Origin: Aegilops tauschii subsp. strangulata
Taxonomy: Eukaryota > Streptophyta > Magnoliopsida > Poales > Poaceae
NCBI RefSeq assembly: GCF_002575655.3
Contig: NC_053037.3
Span: 444,013,793-444,077,792 of the forward strand
DNA: 64,000 nucleotides
Direction of reading: 5' to 3'
The notes beneath the pieces were generated by a model. The model was not told the DNA's origin. It searched no databases and saw only the letters and a program-made list of their open reading frames with translations. The translations under genes and the position numbers were made by a program. Below are positions 10,979 to 20,544 of the stretch, piece after piece; within the stretch, counting starts at the first letter, position 1; every line of letters starts with the position of its first letter.

Positions 10979-11461
10979 TTGTACTTATGGCGCACCTCCA
11001 AGGAGAAGGTTGCAGTCGACCTGCACCTCGCCGTCCTTGCGGATAGGGATGGAGCGTACGTTGTACTTGTGGCGCAGCTCTGAGGAGAAGGTTGTAGTCG
11101 ACCTGCACCTCGCCGTCCTTGCGGATAAGGATGGAGCGTACATTGTACTTGTGGCGCAGCTCCCAGGAGAAGGTTGCAGTCGACCTGCACCTCGCCGTCC
11201 TTGCGGATAAGGATGGAGCGTACATTGTACTTGTGGCGCAGCTCTGAGGAGAAGGTTGTAGTCGACCTGCACCTCACCGTCCTTGCGGATAAGGATGGAG
11301 CGTACATTGTACTTGTGGCGCAGCTCCCAGGAGAAGGTTGCAGTCGACCGGCACCTCGCCGTCCTTGCGGATAAGGATGGAGCGTACATTGTACTTGTGG
11401 CGCAGCTCCGAGGAGAAGGTTGCAGTCGACCTGCACCTCACCGTCCTTGCGGATAGGGATG
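10979..11461 (-). repeat. 82-bp tandem array (about 6 copies) derived from a ribosomal protein L26 exon
   Basis: The core TTGTACTTGTGGCGCAGCTC recurs at 82-bp spacing (10979, 11061, 11143, 11225, 11307, 11389). On the minus strand each unit reads SELRHKYNVRSI(P/L)IRKDGEVQV, which matches the N-terminal region of plant 60S ribosomal protein L26 just before its KOW motif, with D-to-G as the main change. Because 82 is not a multiple of three, successive copies fall in rotating frames and no long L26-like protein results. The three overlapping minus ORFs here are this repeat read in different phases. Units differ mainly by CTGAG/CCCAG and TAGTC/CAGTC variants, in partly alternating order, suggesting duplication of pairs. 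Confidence 0.8.
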
Positions 11462-11464
11462 TGT

Positions 11465-12515
11465 TTCAAACTTAGGCGAGTACCGGACTGCAGCTAAGCC
11501 TCCTGAGTGGGAGGGTTGCTCACCACTCGGTAGGAGTTTTTAAACTTAGGCGAGTACTGGACTGCAGCTAAGCCTCCGAGTGGGAGGGTTGCTCACCACT
11601 CGGTAGGATTTTTCAAACTTAGGCGAGTACTGGACTGCAACTAAGCCTCCGAGTGCGAGGGTTGCTCACCACTCGGTAGGATTTTTCAAACTTAGGTGAG
11701 TACTGGACTGCAGCTAAGCCCCCGAGTGAGAGGCTTGTTCATCACTCGGTAGGATTTTTCAAACTTAGGCGAATACTGGACTGCAGCTAAGCCCCCGAGT
11801 GGGAGGGTTGCTCGCCACTCGGTAGGATTTTTCAAACTTAGGCGAGTACTGGACTGCAGCTAAGCCCCCGAGTGGGAGGGTTGCTCACCACTCGGTAGGA
11901 TTTTTCAAACTTAGGCGAGTACTGGACTATAGCTAAGCCCCCGAGTGGGAGGGTTGCTCACCACTCGGTAGGATTTTTCAAACTTAGGCGAGTACTGGAC
12001 TGTAGCTAAGCCCCCGAGTGGGTGGGTTGCTCACCACTCGGTAGGATTTTTCAAACTTAGGCGAGTACTGGACTGCAGCTAAGCCCCCGAGTGGGAGGGT
12101 TGCTCACCACTCGATAGGATTTTTCAAACTTAGGCGAGTACTGGACTGCAGCTAAGCCCCCGAGTGGGAGGGTTGCTCACCACTCGGTAGGATTTTTCAA
12201 ACTTAGGCGAGTACTGGACTGCAGCTAAGCCCCCGAGTGGGAGGGTTGCTCACCACTCGGTAGGATTTTTCAAACTTAGGCGAGTACTGGACTGCAGCTA
12301 AGCCCCCGAGTGGGAGGGTTGCTCATCACTCGGTAGGATTTTATAAACTTAGGCGAAACAGATTCGCAGCTAAGCCCCCGAGTGAGAGGCTTGCTCATCA
12401 CTCGGTAGGATTTTATAAACTTCGGCGGAACGGATTCGCAGCTAAGCCCCCGAGTGAGAGGCTTGCTCATCACTCGGTAGGATTTTATAAACTTAGGCGA
12501 AACAGATTCGCGGCT
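11465..12515 (+). repeat. 73-bp tandem array, about 14 copies, each with an inverted repeat
   Basis: CAAACTTAGGCGAGTACTGGACTGCAGCTAAGCCCCCGAGTGGGAGGGTTGCTCACCACTCGGTAGG is the approximate unit, shown here in pieces: CAAACTTAGGCGAGTACTGG, then ACTGCAGCTAAGC, then CCCCGAGTGGGAGGGTTGC, then TCACCACTCGGTAGG. The period is 73-74 bp from 11468 to 12489. CCGAGTG and CACTCGG within each unit can pair. The last three copies form a variant (GCGAAACAGATTCGC in place of GCGAGTACTGGACTGC). No coding sense. Confidence 0.9.
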
Positions 12516-14748
12516 AAGTCACCCACTGGGGGATTTTAGGCACAAATATAAGCAACAACAATCTTTCTTTTTCTTTATCCTCACCCTTGTCCGACTCCTT
12601 TTCCTTCTCCTTGGGATGTTTCTCTCGGAACTGCTGGATCAGGAGCCAACACTGTCGAGTGGTATGTTTAGGGTAAATGAAATTACCCTCTTCATCTTTT
12701 TTTGTGTGAATGTGGCATGGTAAATCCAACACATCATTTCCATCTTGATCTTTCACTTTCTTGGGGTTCCACGGCCCTTTGGGCTTCCCCTTGAACTTTC
12801 CTTGAGTCACGGCTAAGGCTTCACCAGGAGCAGCTGGCTCGGCTTTGCGCTTCTGCTTCCGACTGGAATTCCCTCCTCCGGTTTCTTGGGCGACTATTTT
12901 GTGCTTGCCACTCCGGAGTCGATCCTCCTCTTCACCATTAGCATACTTGGTGGCAATCTCCATCATCCGACTCAGAGACATATCCCCGGTCCGACCGAAC
13001 TTCAGGTTCAATTCTCGATACTTGACACCTTCCTTGAAGGCACAAACTGCTTGGTGGTCTGACACATTCTCCACTGTGTGGTGCAACGTGATCCATCTCT
13101 AGATATAATCCCTTAAGGTTTCATTCGGTTTCTGCACACAGGATTGCAACTCTGTTAACCCTGCTGGTCGTTTGCATGTACCTTCAAAGGTTCTAACAAA
13201 CAGTCGGGCGAGTTCATCCCAACTATATATGCTGCCAGGTGCTAACTGATTCAACCACGCTCTGGCCGAGCCCTCCAACATCATAGGAAGGTGCTTCATG
13301 GCCACTTCATCATTGCCGCCGCCAATCTGAACAGCCACTCGGTAGTCCTCAAGCCAAGTGTCAGGCTTGGACTCACCAGTGAACTTGCTGACTCCAGTCG
13401 CCAACCTGAAGTTGGGAGGAAACACTGCAGCCCTGATGGCTCTGCTGAAACACTCTGGGCCTGAGACATGCACTCTGCTGCCAGTCGGATAGTCTCTGTC
13501 ATGACCTTCTCTGTGAGCTCTGTTCCTGTCAACCAGACCCTGAACGAGAATAGATGTCGCATCAAAGCCCGGCTCTCGGGGATCGACTGGAATCCTTCGC
13601 CCACCACTGTGAGGTCGTATGTCATGGTGCTGCCGAGGCACGTATGACCCACTCCTTGGGGGAGGCGTGGGCACTCGACGACGCTCATCGTGGTCGAGTC
13701 GGTGATCATACTGCTCACGGTTTCTGTACTGATCTCGCCGATCTCCATGTCCCTCACGCCTTGGAGGCGATCTTGGACTGTGAGCCGACTGAACTGTGTC
13801 TGCCATCACAGATCTGCTATGAATCCTATTCCGCGGCTGAGACACTGATGTGTTCTGCTGTCCCGCTGCCCGGAGTAAAGCCCGGATCTGCATCAAACCT
13901 CTGCCAGCTTCTGACTGGGAAGGCTGATTCGACTCTGCTATTCGGACTGCAGCTGTGAGATTCTAAATCGGAGTTCGGTATACCTGAGTTGGAGGCGGAA
14001 AAAGTTGTCGTCGAATGGACTCAGGAATCCGCTGCCGAGCACGCTCGTCGAGTGCGTGCTGGAGGTTCTCCAGTCGAGTGCGCTCGGCCAAGTTGGCGAG
14101 GCGCGCCTCCTCCAAGGCCCGGGCCTCGGGGGTTTCTCCAATGATAGGAGTGTGAAGTGCATCCATGTTACGGCGGCGAAGCTCTTCCCTCTGCTGCAAA
14201 GAGAGGGGCTTGGGGCGGTACTCCTCGTGGACGCACGAAGAATCGCCGCCTCCATCGCCACCGTCGTCGCGGGGGAAGCCAGGAGGACTGCGCGGTCCGT
14301 TGACCATCAGGACTTCCGCCGCGGGATCACCGCTGTCGCACTCGGATGCAGTCTCGACGGAGCCAGTCGAACAGGCCGTAGAGAGTTTCGTCGAGCTCGA
14401 TTGCCGCGACTTGTGGGCGGCCAATTGGCGGGCCACCACGTGCCTCACCCACAGCTGGAGTCGCGACCGACCGGAACGCTTGCGCCGGCGAACAGCGGGG
14501 AGCAAGGACGCCACAGGAGCCGACCGATACTGAGTCGACGGCTGTCGAAGAAGGACGCCACGGGCGCATGCGCGAAAGTGCGTCGCCCGGCGGACGGGGA
14601 GCGCCTCGACGTCGAGTGGAGCCTCTTCCAGCCAAGCGGAGTCGTCGGCGACGAACACGAGTGCGCCAAGATGGATCTCGCGGCCCTCGGTCAATCCTCC
14701 GCCGGAAACCATGATGATGGGGATCAAAAATATCGCAACTTCTCCCAT
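12514..14748 (-). pseudogene. gag of the Tat-like element, broken
   Basis: The frame starts at 14748 (or Met 14712), just inside the PBS. The first part (to 13963) is Arg-rich with ARALEEARLANLAERTRLENL and ends RQLFPPPTQVYRTPI. After a frameshift near 13960 it continues (13896-13099) with an Arg/His/Pro-rich linker and the retrotransposon gag domain (KFTGESKPDTWLEDYRVAV, then AWLNQLAPGSIYSWDELARL). A TAG at 13101-13099 interrupts LRDYI-RW where CAG is expected. The last part (13086-12514) is Lys/Glu-rich and includes RQCWLLIQQFREKHP. No CCHC zinc knuckle and no protease follow; the 73-bp array begins instead. The capsid role is inferred from the domain, and the copy is not functional. Confidence 0.8.
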
Positions 14749-14765
14749 AAGTCGCTAAGACACCT

Positions 14766-14785
14766 GCCCCACAGTGGGCGCCAAC
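14766..14785 (-). other. Primer-binding site of the Tat-like element
   Basis: Minus strand GTTGGCGCCCACTGTGGGGC lies directly inside the 5' LTR, complementary to a tRNA 3' end of the GGCGCCA type. It fixes the leftward orientation of the element. Confidence 0.75.
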
Positions 14786-15363
14786 TGTCGTGGTACTAAG
14801 ACTGACAGTAGAATAGGAGGGTAAGTATGGAGAGGCAAGATCCTAGCTATGGCGAAGTTGTACACACGAGTTTTACGAGTTCAGGCCCTTCTCGGAAGAA
14901 GTAACAGCCCTACGTCTCGGAGCCCGGAGGCAGTCGACTGGATTATGTATGTGTGTGTTTACAGGGGTGCGAACCCTTGTCCCAGAGGAGGAGGGTGGCT
15001 TATATAGAGTGTGCCAGGATCCCAGCTCCCCTCCGTTACACATGGTTCAATGTACATAAAGAGAGAGCGTTACAGGTAACGTCCGTAATAAAGTGCTATA
15101 AATGATCATTAAGTATATGAGTAAACGCCCGACCGTTGCTGCGCGGAGTGTCTTTAGGTCTTCTGCACGTCGAGTGGTTTAGTGGTCGAGTGAACTAAAT
15201 AAGGAGGGGTCTCCGAGTGAATGGTAGGTCGAGTGGATTGCACTCGACACCTTTGTTGGGCCCCCTCTATTTACTCTCGAACTTCTTTGCTTCTAGGACA
15301 AGGACCTTAGGTAGGACGTATAGGTCAGGCCTATTACCCTACCCCAGGTCTATGTCCTCATCA
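14786..15363 (-). repeat. 5' LTR of the Tat-like element
   Basis: 578 bp with TGTCGTGG ... CATCA ends. A minus-strand TATA box (CTCTATATAAGCC) lies at about 15010-14998, placed to drive gag transcription. It is followed by ATTGG, the target duplication. Confidence 0.85.
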
Positions 15364-15368
15364 ATTGG

Positions 15369-16439
15369 TGCCTCTCTAATGATGCGTGAGTAGTTCATTG
15401 TAGACGTACGGGTCTATAGTTAGTAGCTAGATGGCTTCCTCTCTCTCTCTCTTTCTCTCTCTTGATTCTCAATACAATGGTCTCTTGGAGATCTATTTGA
15501 TGTAACTCTTTTTGCGGTGTGTTTGTTAGGATCCAATGAACTTTGAGTTTATGATCAGATCTATTTTATCCATGAAAGTTATTTGAGTTTTGATCTCTTA
15601 TATGCATGATTACTTACAGCCTCGTCTTTCTTCTTCGAATCTTTGGTTTAGTTAGGCCGACTAGATCGATTTTTCTTGCCATGGGAAGAGGCGCTTTGTG
15701 ATGAGTTCGATCGTGTGGCGTTCTTTCCCAGTGACAGAAGGGGGAGCAAGACATGTATTGATCATTGCTATTAAGGATAACAAGATGGGGTATATTCCTA
15801 CATGAATAGATCTTGTCTACATCATGTCATTGTTCTTATTGCATTACCCCGTTTCTCCATGAACTTAATACACTAGATGCATGCTGGATAGCGGTCGATG
15901 TGTGGAGTAATAGTAGTAGATGCAGGCAGCAGTCGGTCTACTAATCTTGGACGTGATGCCTATAATGATAATTGCCTGGATATAGTCATTATTATTTGAA
16001 GTTCTATCAATTGCCCCATAGTAATTTGTTTACCCGTTCTATGTTATTTTCTTGAGAGAAGCCACTAGTAAAATCTACGCCCCCCGGGTCTATTCTTTAT
16101 CATATTTGCTTCGAGATCTATTTTTATTTGCTTTTATTTTCAGATATATTGTTCTAAAAACCCAAAAATACCTTGCCGCACTTTTTTTTTACCGAGAGAT
16201 CTATTTATCAAAAATCATACAAACCAATCTATCTTTTACCGGAGAGGGATTAACAACCCCTCTTACGCGTCGAGTTGCAAGTATTTGTTCTTTGTGTGCA
16301 GGTACCGTTTACATAGTGTTGCTTGGTTCTCCTACTGGTTCGATAACCTTGGTTTCATCACTGAGGGAAATACCTACCGTAGTTGTGCCGCATCATCCCT
16401 TCCTCTTCGGGGAAAAACTGACGCAGACACGAGCCATCA
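15369..16439 (+). repeat. WHAM-type solo LTR, right piece
   Basis: This resumes the LTR broken at 5888 (left piece ends ATCCTC-ATTAG, right resumes TGCCTCTC after ATTGG) and ends GAGCCATCA at 16439, followed by CGGGG (16440-16444), identical to the five bases before 5398. Combined LTR length is about 1.56 kb. There is no internal region, so it is a solo LTR. A CT microsatellite sits at about 15438-15466. Confidence 0.85.
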
Positions 16440-16900
16440 CGGGGCTCCACCTCCACCTCCCACCTTCGGGCAGCGGTGGCGGAGCGGGCGATGACCCCGG
16501 CGGTCGATGGTGGGGTGGCGGCCACGACCGCCACCTCCCGCCTTAGGGCCGCGGTGGTGAAGCAGGTGATGGCCACGGTGGCCGACAGTGGGGTGGCGGC
16601 CACGACGGCCACCTCCCGACTTCGGGCCGCAGCGGCGGAGCAGGCGATGGCCCTGGCTTTCGACGGTGGTGTGGCGGCCACGGTAGCGAACGATGGGGTG
16701 GCGGCAACGGCGGCTGGCAACAGCTGCCAACGGCCAGCGGCGGCGGAGCATGTGGTGGCTGTTGCGCGCACACCCAACAGGGATGCCACACGCACTACAC
16801 TACACCAGGGACTTCGCCGCCGCCGCGGTGTAGCCTCCTAGCTGGAGATGTCCTCTGATGAAGGCGGAGTGGCTGAGCGACGATGACGGACCAGTGCCAT
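16440..16900 (-). pseudogene. 5' part of the split minus-strand ORF, with 78-bp coding repeats
   Basis: On the minus strand a TATA-like CTATATAAACC (about 16991-16981) precedes an ATG at 16900 that gives 20 codons (MALVRHRRSATPPSSEDISS) and then a stop. The main frame (16795-16440) is alanine-rich and made of about three 78-bp units, each 26 codons with EVAVVAATP and related words. That frame runs into the CGGGG duplication and joins the frame at 5397-5110 once the solo LTR is removed, reading on as EPR-MCVSDL. A frameshift or an intron separates the 20-codon start from the main frame. Product unknown; a CACTA passenger or accessory protein is the likeliest identity. Confidence 0.5.
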
Positions 16901-16980
16901 TGGCGATTGTGGGAAAAGCAGGAGAGATAAGCTACAGGGAGGGAGGGGAAAATGCAACGCAAGACTCGCCGGCCGTGAGG

Positions 16981-16991
16981 GTTTATATAGC
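16981..16991 (-). promoter_or_regulatory. TATA box of the split ORF
   Basis: CTATATAAACC on the minus strand, about 85 bp upstream of the ATG at 16900, with a pyrimidine-rich leader between them. Confidence 0.5.
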
Positions 16992-17266
16992 AGGCCGGTA
17001 ATCATTGGGATATGGAGAGATTTCACCGAGTCGGGCGGGAAGCTCGCGCGGCTATGCGCGGGAACCTACACGGCTGCGCGGGAACGGGCTCACCGATGAT
17101 TCATTGGCGCCACTTCGAGCCATTGTTTGGCTAAAAGAACACCCTTGTGCGCTGCGAGCTTGCGCTCGGAGCCGTCTGCGGCAGCGGGGTGACAAGACGT
17201 GTGAGAGGAGGACGAAACGACACGTACACATATGGTTAATAAAAACGTTTGCGATTTATTTACCTA

Positions 17267-17501
17267 CTACCCCCGTCCTGGTTTATAAGTCCTCTTTGTA
17301 TTTTTGTGCCAAATTTTGACTAGAGATTTAACTAATAAAATACGAATGCATGTCGCCAAATATTATATTGTTGGATTCGTATTTCAACATAGTTTCCAAT
17401 TCTATAATTTTTATAACATGCATTAACATTTTGTTAGTTAAATTTAAGGTCAAAATATGGCACATAATATAAAGGGGACTAATAGACCAAGACGGAGGTG
17501 G
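17267..17501. mobile_element. Stowaway-type MITE (235 bp)
   Basis: The terminal inverted repeats begin CTACCCCCGTCCTGG on the left and, on the reverse strand, CCACCTCCGTCTTGG on the right. Similarity extends into GTTTATAAGTCC / GTCTATTAGTCC. It is flanked by TA at 17265-17266 and 17502-17503, the Stowaway target duplication. Confidence 0.9.
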
Positions 17502-17503
17502 TA

Positions 17504-17982
17504 GCACACAACCGCTCTCTACGCAACGTCGTGAATGATTGTTCGACCACTGTCTGATGTGGAACGCGGCGTAGTTTCACATCATGTCGCCGGCTCGCAA
17601 TTGCCGGCCGTCTTGTAGATGACCATTTCCTGCGTGTTGAACTGCTCTATGCGTGTGGTTGCTCACGGTTGAGGCGACTGAGGCGCTCTCTGCTCGCGTC
17701 CCATATCACGCGCTCTGCTCTCGCGTCCCTCCACGCGCGCTGCCAGTGTTTGGTGCCAGCGCACGACCATGTGCATTCGTGCTACCATTATGCATGCAGT
17801 TGCGCCGGGCGCGGCGCCATGATGCAGTTACCCGCTGCAAAAACTGTCATGCAGACGTGTTAAGAATGTAGGCCGCCCGGCCCCCATTTATTCCCGCGGC
17901 AATTTACCTTCATCTCTCACGCCACATGACACAATAAGCACACCCACGACAACACATACAGAGAGGACATCCAGCGGTTCCA
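17504..17982 (+). promoter_or_regulatory. Upstream region and leader of the exonuclease copy
   Basis: No ORF is convincing here. The last 100 bases (ACCTTCATCTCTC, ACACAATAAGCACACCC) look like a short leader ending in ACCA-type context at ATG 17983. Confidence 0.3.
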
Positions 17983-18918
17983 ATGGCGCTCCCCGAGGCT
18001 CCAATGGCGCTCCTAGCGGCAGACGAAGACAACGGGGGGAAGCTCACCACGCATCACGTAGTGGACACCCACGTGAGGCGGAAGGACCTCTCGGTGGTGT
18101 ACACGAACGAGCCGGTCTCGGTGGAGAGCTCCATCCAAACTATGAAGTAGTTGCTTGCTGAGGACAAGTACCATGTGGTCGGCTTCGACCTCGAGTTCAC
18201 TAGCGGTCGTGCCAGCCATGATCAGAAGGTTGACATAGCCGAGTTGTGCGTGTGACATGAAGTTCTCGTCTACCACTACCACCTGGCCACAAGGCCTTGC
18301 GAGCATTTCGCGAGGTTTATCAACAACCCCGACTACAGTTTCGCTACGGTGGACACCACCAACGATCTAAAAGCGCTCGATGTTTTGGACTTGACCTGCC
18401 AGAATCTTGTCGACATCCGTGACCACTACAAGGTCTGGGGCAGAACCAAGAACAAACAGAACTCCCTGGTTGACCTTGCCTCGACCATCATCGACCCCTA
18501 CTACATGAAGATGAAGGATAAGAGCAAGAAGGACAAGAACGCCTGGCACAGTGCGTGGGATCAAAGACTAGATGAAGAACATGTCAAGTACGCGGCCAAG
18601 GACGCGTACACAAGCTACGAGATGTACTGGCGGATCGTTCACATGAGGAAATGTCTTTGTTCTGCCCCACACGAGGGATCGAGCCACAGAGCAATGGCAG
18701 GAGCATCACAAGAAGTAGATGACTACATGATCGTTTCTCCTAGTTTAGAATGCATGCAATTGTTTATTCAGGTTTGTGTGAATGATTTATATAGTCACTT
18801 ATGTAATTGGATGTTTATTTTAGTTATATATATGTTGTTCTTCTGTAGAGAGAGGAAATCACATGGCTTATTAGCAGCAATCGTCTGTGTTATTATCGGT
18901 CTTCGCACACATTTATGA
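17983..18918 (+). pseudogene. WRN-like 3'-5' exonuclease (DEDD family), broken copy 1
   Basis: The frame starts MALPEAPMALL at 17983. The three exonuclease motifs are readable: Exo I as VVGFDLEFTSGR (D69, E71), Exo II within FATVDTTNDLKAL, and Exo III within KYAAKDAYTSYEMY. Together they define the RNase D/WRN-type ribonuclease-H-like fold that removes 3' nucleotides. Two in-frame stops break it: TAG at 18148-18150 and TGA at 18253-18255, in LCV-stop-HEVLVYHY, where CGA is the likely ancestor. Downstream of the stops the frame stays open to 18918, but homology fades after about 18720. It lies just inside a CACTA end (19362), so it is probably a captured passenger gene. A second, independently broken copy lies at 55719-59203. 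Confidence 0.75.
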
Positions 18919-18949
18919 TTACGGACCTGTTTGCTGCATATCACACACA

Positions 18950-19362
18950 TCTTGTTCAGTTGAACTGTTTCTGTTGTCTTTGCTCATCGCAAACAATTCC
19001 TCCGAGTGAACTGTATGCCCTCCATCACACACACCTTGATCTGGCTGACTGTTTTCTGTTGTGTTGCCTAATCACACACAGTTCATCCTAGTGAACTGTA
19101 TGCCGTATATCGCACACACCCTCATCTGGTGATCCATTTCTGTTGTTTTGGCCATCGCAAACAGTTCGTATGGATTAACCGTATGCCACGCATCGCACAC
19201 GCAGCTCTGATCTGAATCGTGTTTGATGTCTGTGCCATCGCAAATAGTTCGTATCATTTTTTACGGTTTTCTTACACCACCGTTTGCGATTAATGCATCG
19301 CACACAGTTTTGTCGAAGGGTCTCTGATTGTACTATCGCGTTTGGACCATCTTGCAGTAGTG
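18950..19362 (+). mobile_element. CACTA transposon right end with subterminal repeats
   Basis: The terminus reads CCATCTTGCAGTAGTG at 19347-19362, i.e. CACTACTGCAAGATGG on the reverse strand. Inside it, CATCGCAAACAGTTC, CATCGCACAC and GAACTGTATGCC recur about every 60-70 bp. The matching left terminus is not found; a three-base target duplication (GTC on the right) cannot be confirmed. Confidence 0.7.
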
Positions 19363-20368
19363 GTCGCACTGGACCGTTAACTAGTCAAACATGGACCAGT
19401 CAACTGTTGACTGGCCCCACAGGCCAGCCACTGTGGCTAGCCCATAGTTGGGTACACATAGTTTTTCCTATTTGTTTTTGAACTAAATACTTTCAAAAAA
19501 TGCAATAAACGTCGAAAATTAATAGAAAATAAACCTAAGTTAGATGATAATAATTTATATATGAAAATCAATCAGAAAAATGTGACGAATCCGAATACAC
19601 CATCCACATACCTGCCACATGCCCCCATCACGGCAAACATGGAACCTTCCGCTACGGATCGTTTGTCCGATAATTGCCTGGGGGTCTGGAATTATTCTCG
19701 GATAACTTCCTGATACGTCCAAAACATGTAGCACTGCGTTAGGTCAACCCTAGCACGACGTTTTACCATGTCATGCTTTCTGTTGCATTTGTATGCCTGT
19801 TATTTATTATTTCTTCCCCTCCTTCTTCTCCGGTAGACCCCGAGACCGTTGTTAATCTGGGGATCGACTAGTTCACCTTCGAGGGTCCGAGTCTGTCTGT
19901 AGAGCGTCCAGGCAAGCAAACCCCCCTTGATCATTCCGATATCGCCCATTCCATTCAACCTCATGCTTGCATTAGATTTTGTTAATGTTAACGATTGCTC
20001 CTATTCTGATGCATGGCCTGCTTTTGTAACCTACTTTGTACCTTTCCTTCTTATCCTATATGCTTAGTATAGGTTGGTTAGTGATCCATCAGTGACCCCT
20101 CAGCTTGTCCCTATTGCTTCCGCTGGATTCCTAGATGACTCGGTCAACGTGATCGATGTCCAGGGCCCGACACATCACCTCACCCCCCTTTAGTTGTACG
20201 ACTCTGCAGAGCTACAATTGAGCGCCGATCTATACAACTATACAACTAGAACTGGATACTGAAATTGTGAAATGGATCTGATGGCTCCGGGATTACTTTC
20301 TCATAGGGAATCGAGAAAGGATCTCTGAGCGTTAATACTACAACATGCTTGCTACTACCACTGTTCAA
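19363..20368. other. Unclassified, probably repetitive sequence
   Basis: No ORF above 65 codons. The part from about 19720 to 20180 has the feel of a retrotransposon leader (GTTAGTGATCCATCAGTGACC), but neither LTR nor coding region is attached. Confidence 0.3.
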
Positions 20369-20523
20369 GATATCTTCCGATATTCCGGTAAATCGGACGA
20401 TTTATCGCTTATCGTTGTGTGACCGATAAGATAAATCGGCTGATAAATCAGCCGATATGCCGATAAACTGGCCGATTTACCCCTTATCATGGGTCGACCG
20501 ATAAGTTACCGATAAACGATATC
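20369..20523. repeat. Palindrome-rich CGATAA cluster bounded by GATATC
   Basis: About 155 bp in which CCGATAA/TTATCGG, CGATTTA/TAAATCG and GGCCGATTTA alternate in both orientations, able to form several overlapping hairpins. GATATC stands at both ends. Confidence 0.6.
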
Positions 20524-20544
20524 CCCTCTTGCGTAGTATTATCA

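Larger units (their letters stand above)
5889..15363 (-). mobile_element. Non-autonomous Tat-like Gypsy element, complete, with antisense gene
   Basis: Both LTRs are present (5889-6461 and 14786-15363, TGTYGTGGTACTAAG ... CCTCATCA), flanked by ATTAG (5884-5888) and ATTGG (15364-15368), a five-base target duplication with one mismatch. Transcription is leftward: a PBS (GTTGGCGCCCACTGTGGGGC) lies inside the right LTR at 14785-14766, and a PPT-like ATTCGGGGGCTAA lies next to the left LTR (about 6474-6462). The internal region holds gag on the minus strand, two tandem arrays, and a multi-exon plus-strand gene. No protease, reverse transcriptase or integrase is seen. The antisense gene and the 3' tandem repeats are known traits of the Tat lineage (Grande, Ogre, Retand groups). 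Confidence 0.85.

Noticed and set aside
10897..11469. A real L26-like protein from the minus-strand ORF
   Set aside because: The 82-bp period shifts the frame at every unit, so only the repeated fragment matches and the rest is out-of-frame translation.
11465..12515. CRISPR array
   Set aside because: Units are contiguous without unique spacers, lie in a plant retrotransposon, and belong to a satellite.
16052..16546. Plus-strand ORF of 164 codons
   Set aside because: It lies mostly inside the WHAM-type LTR and crosses its border.
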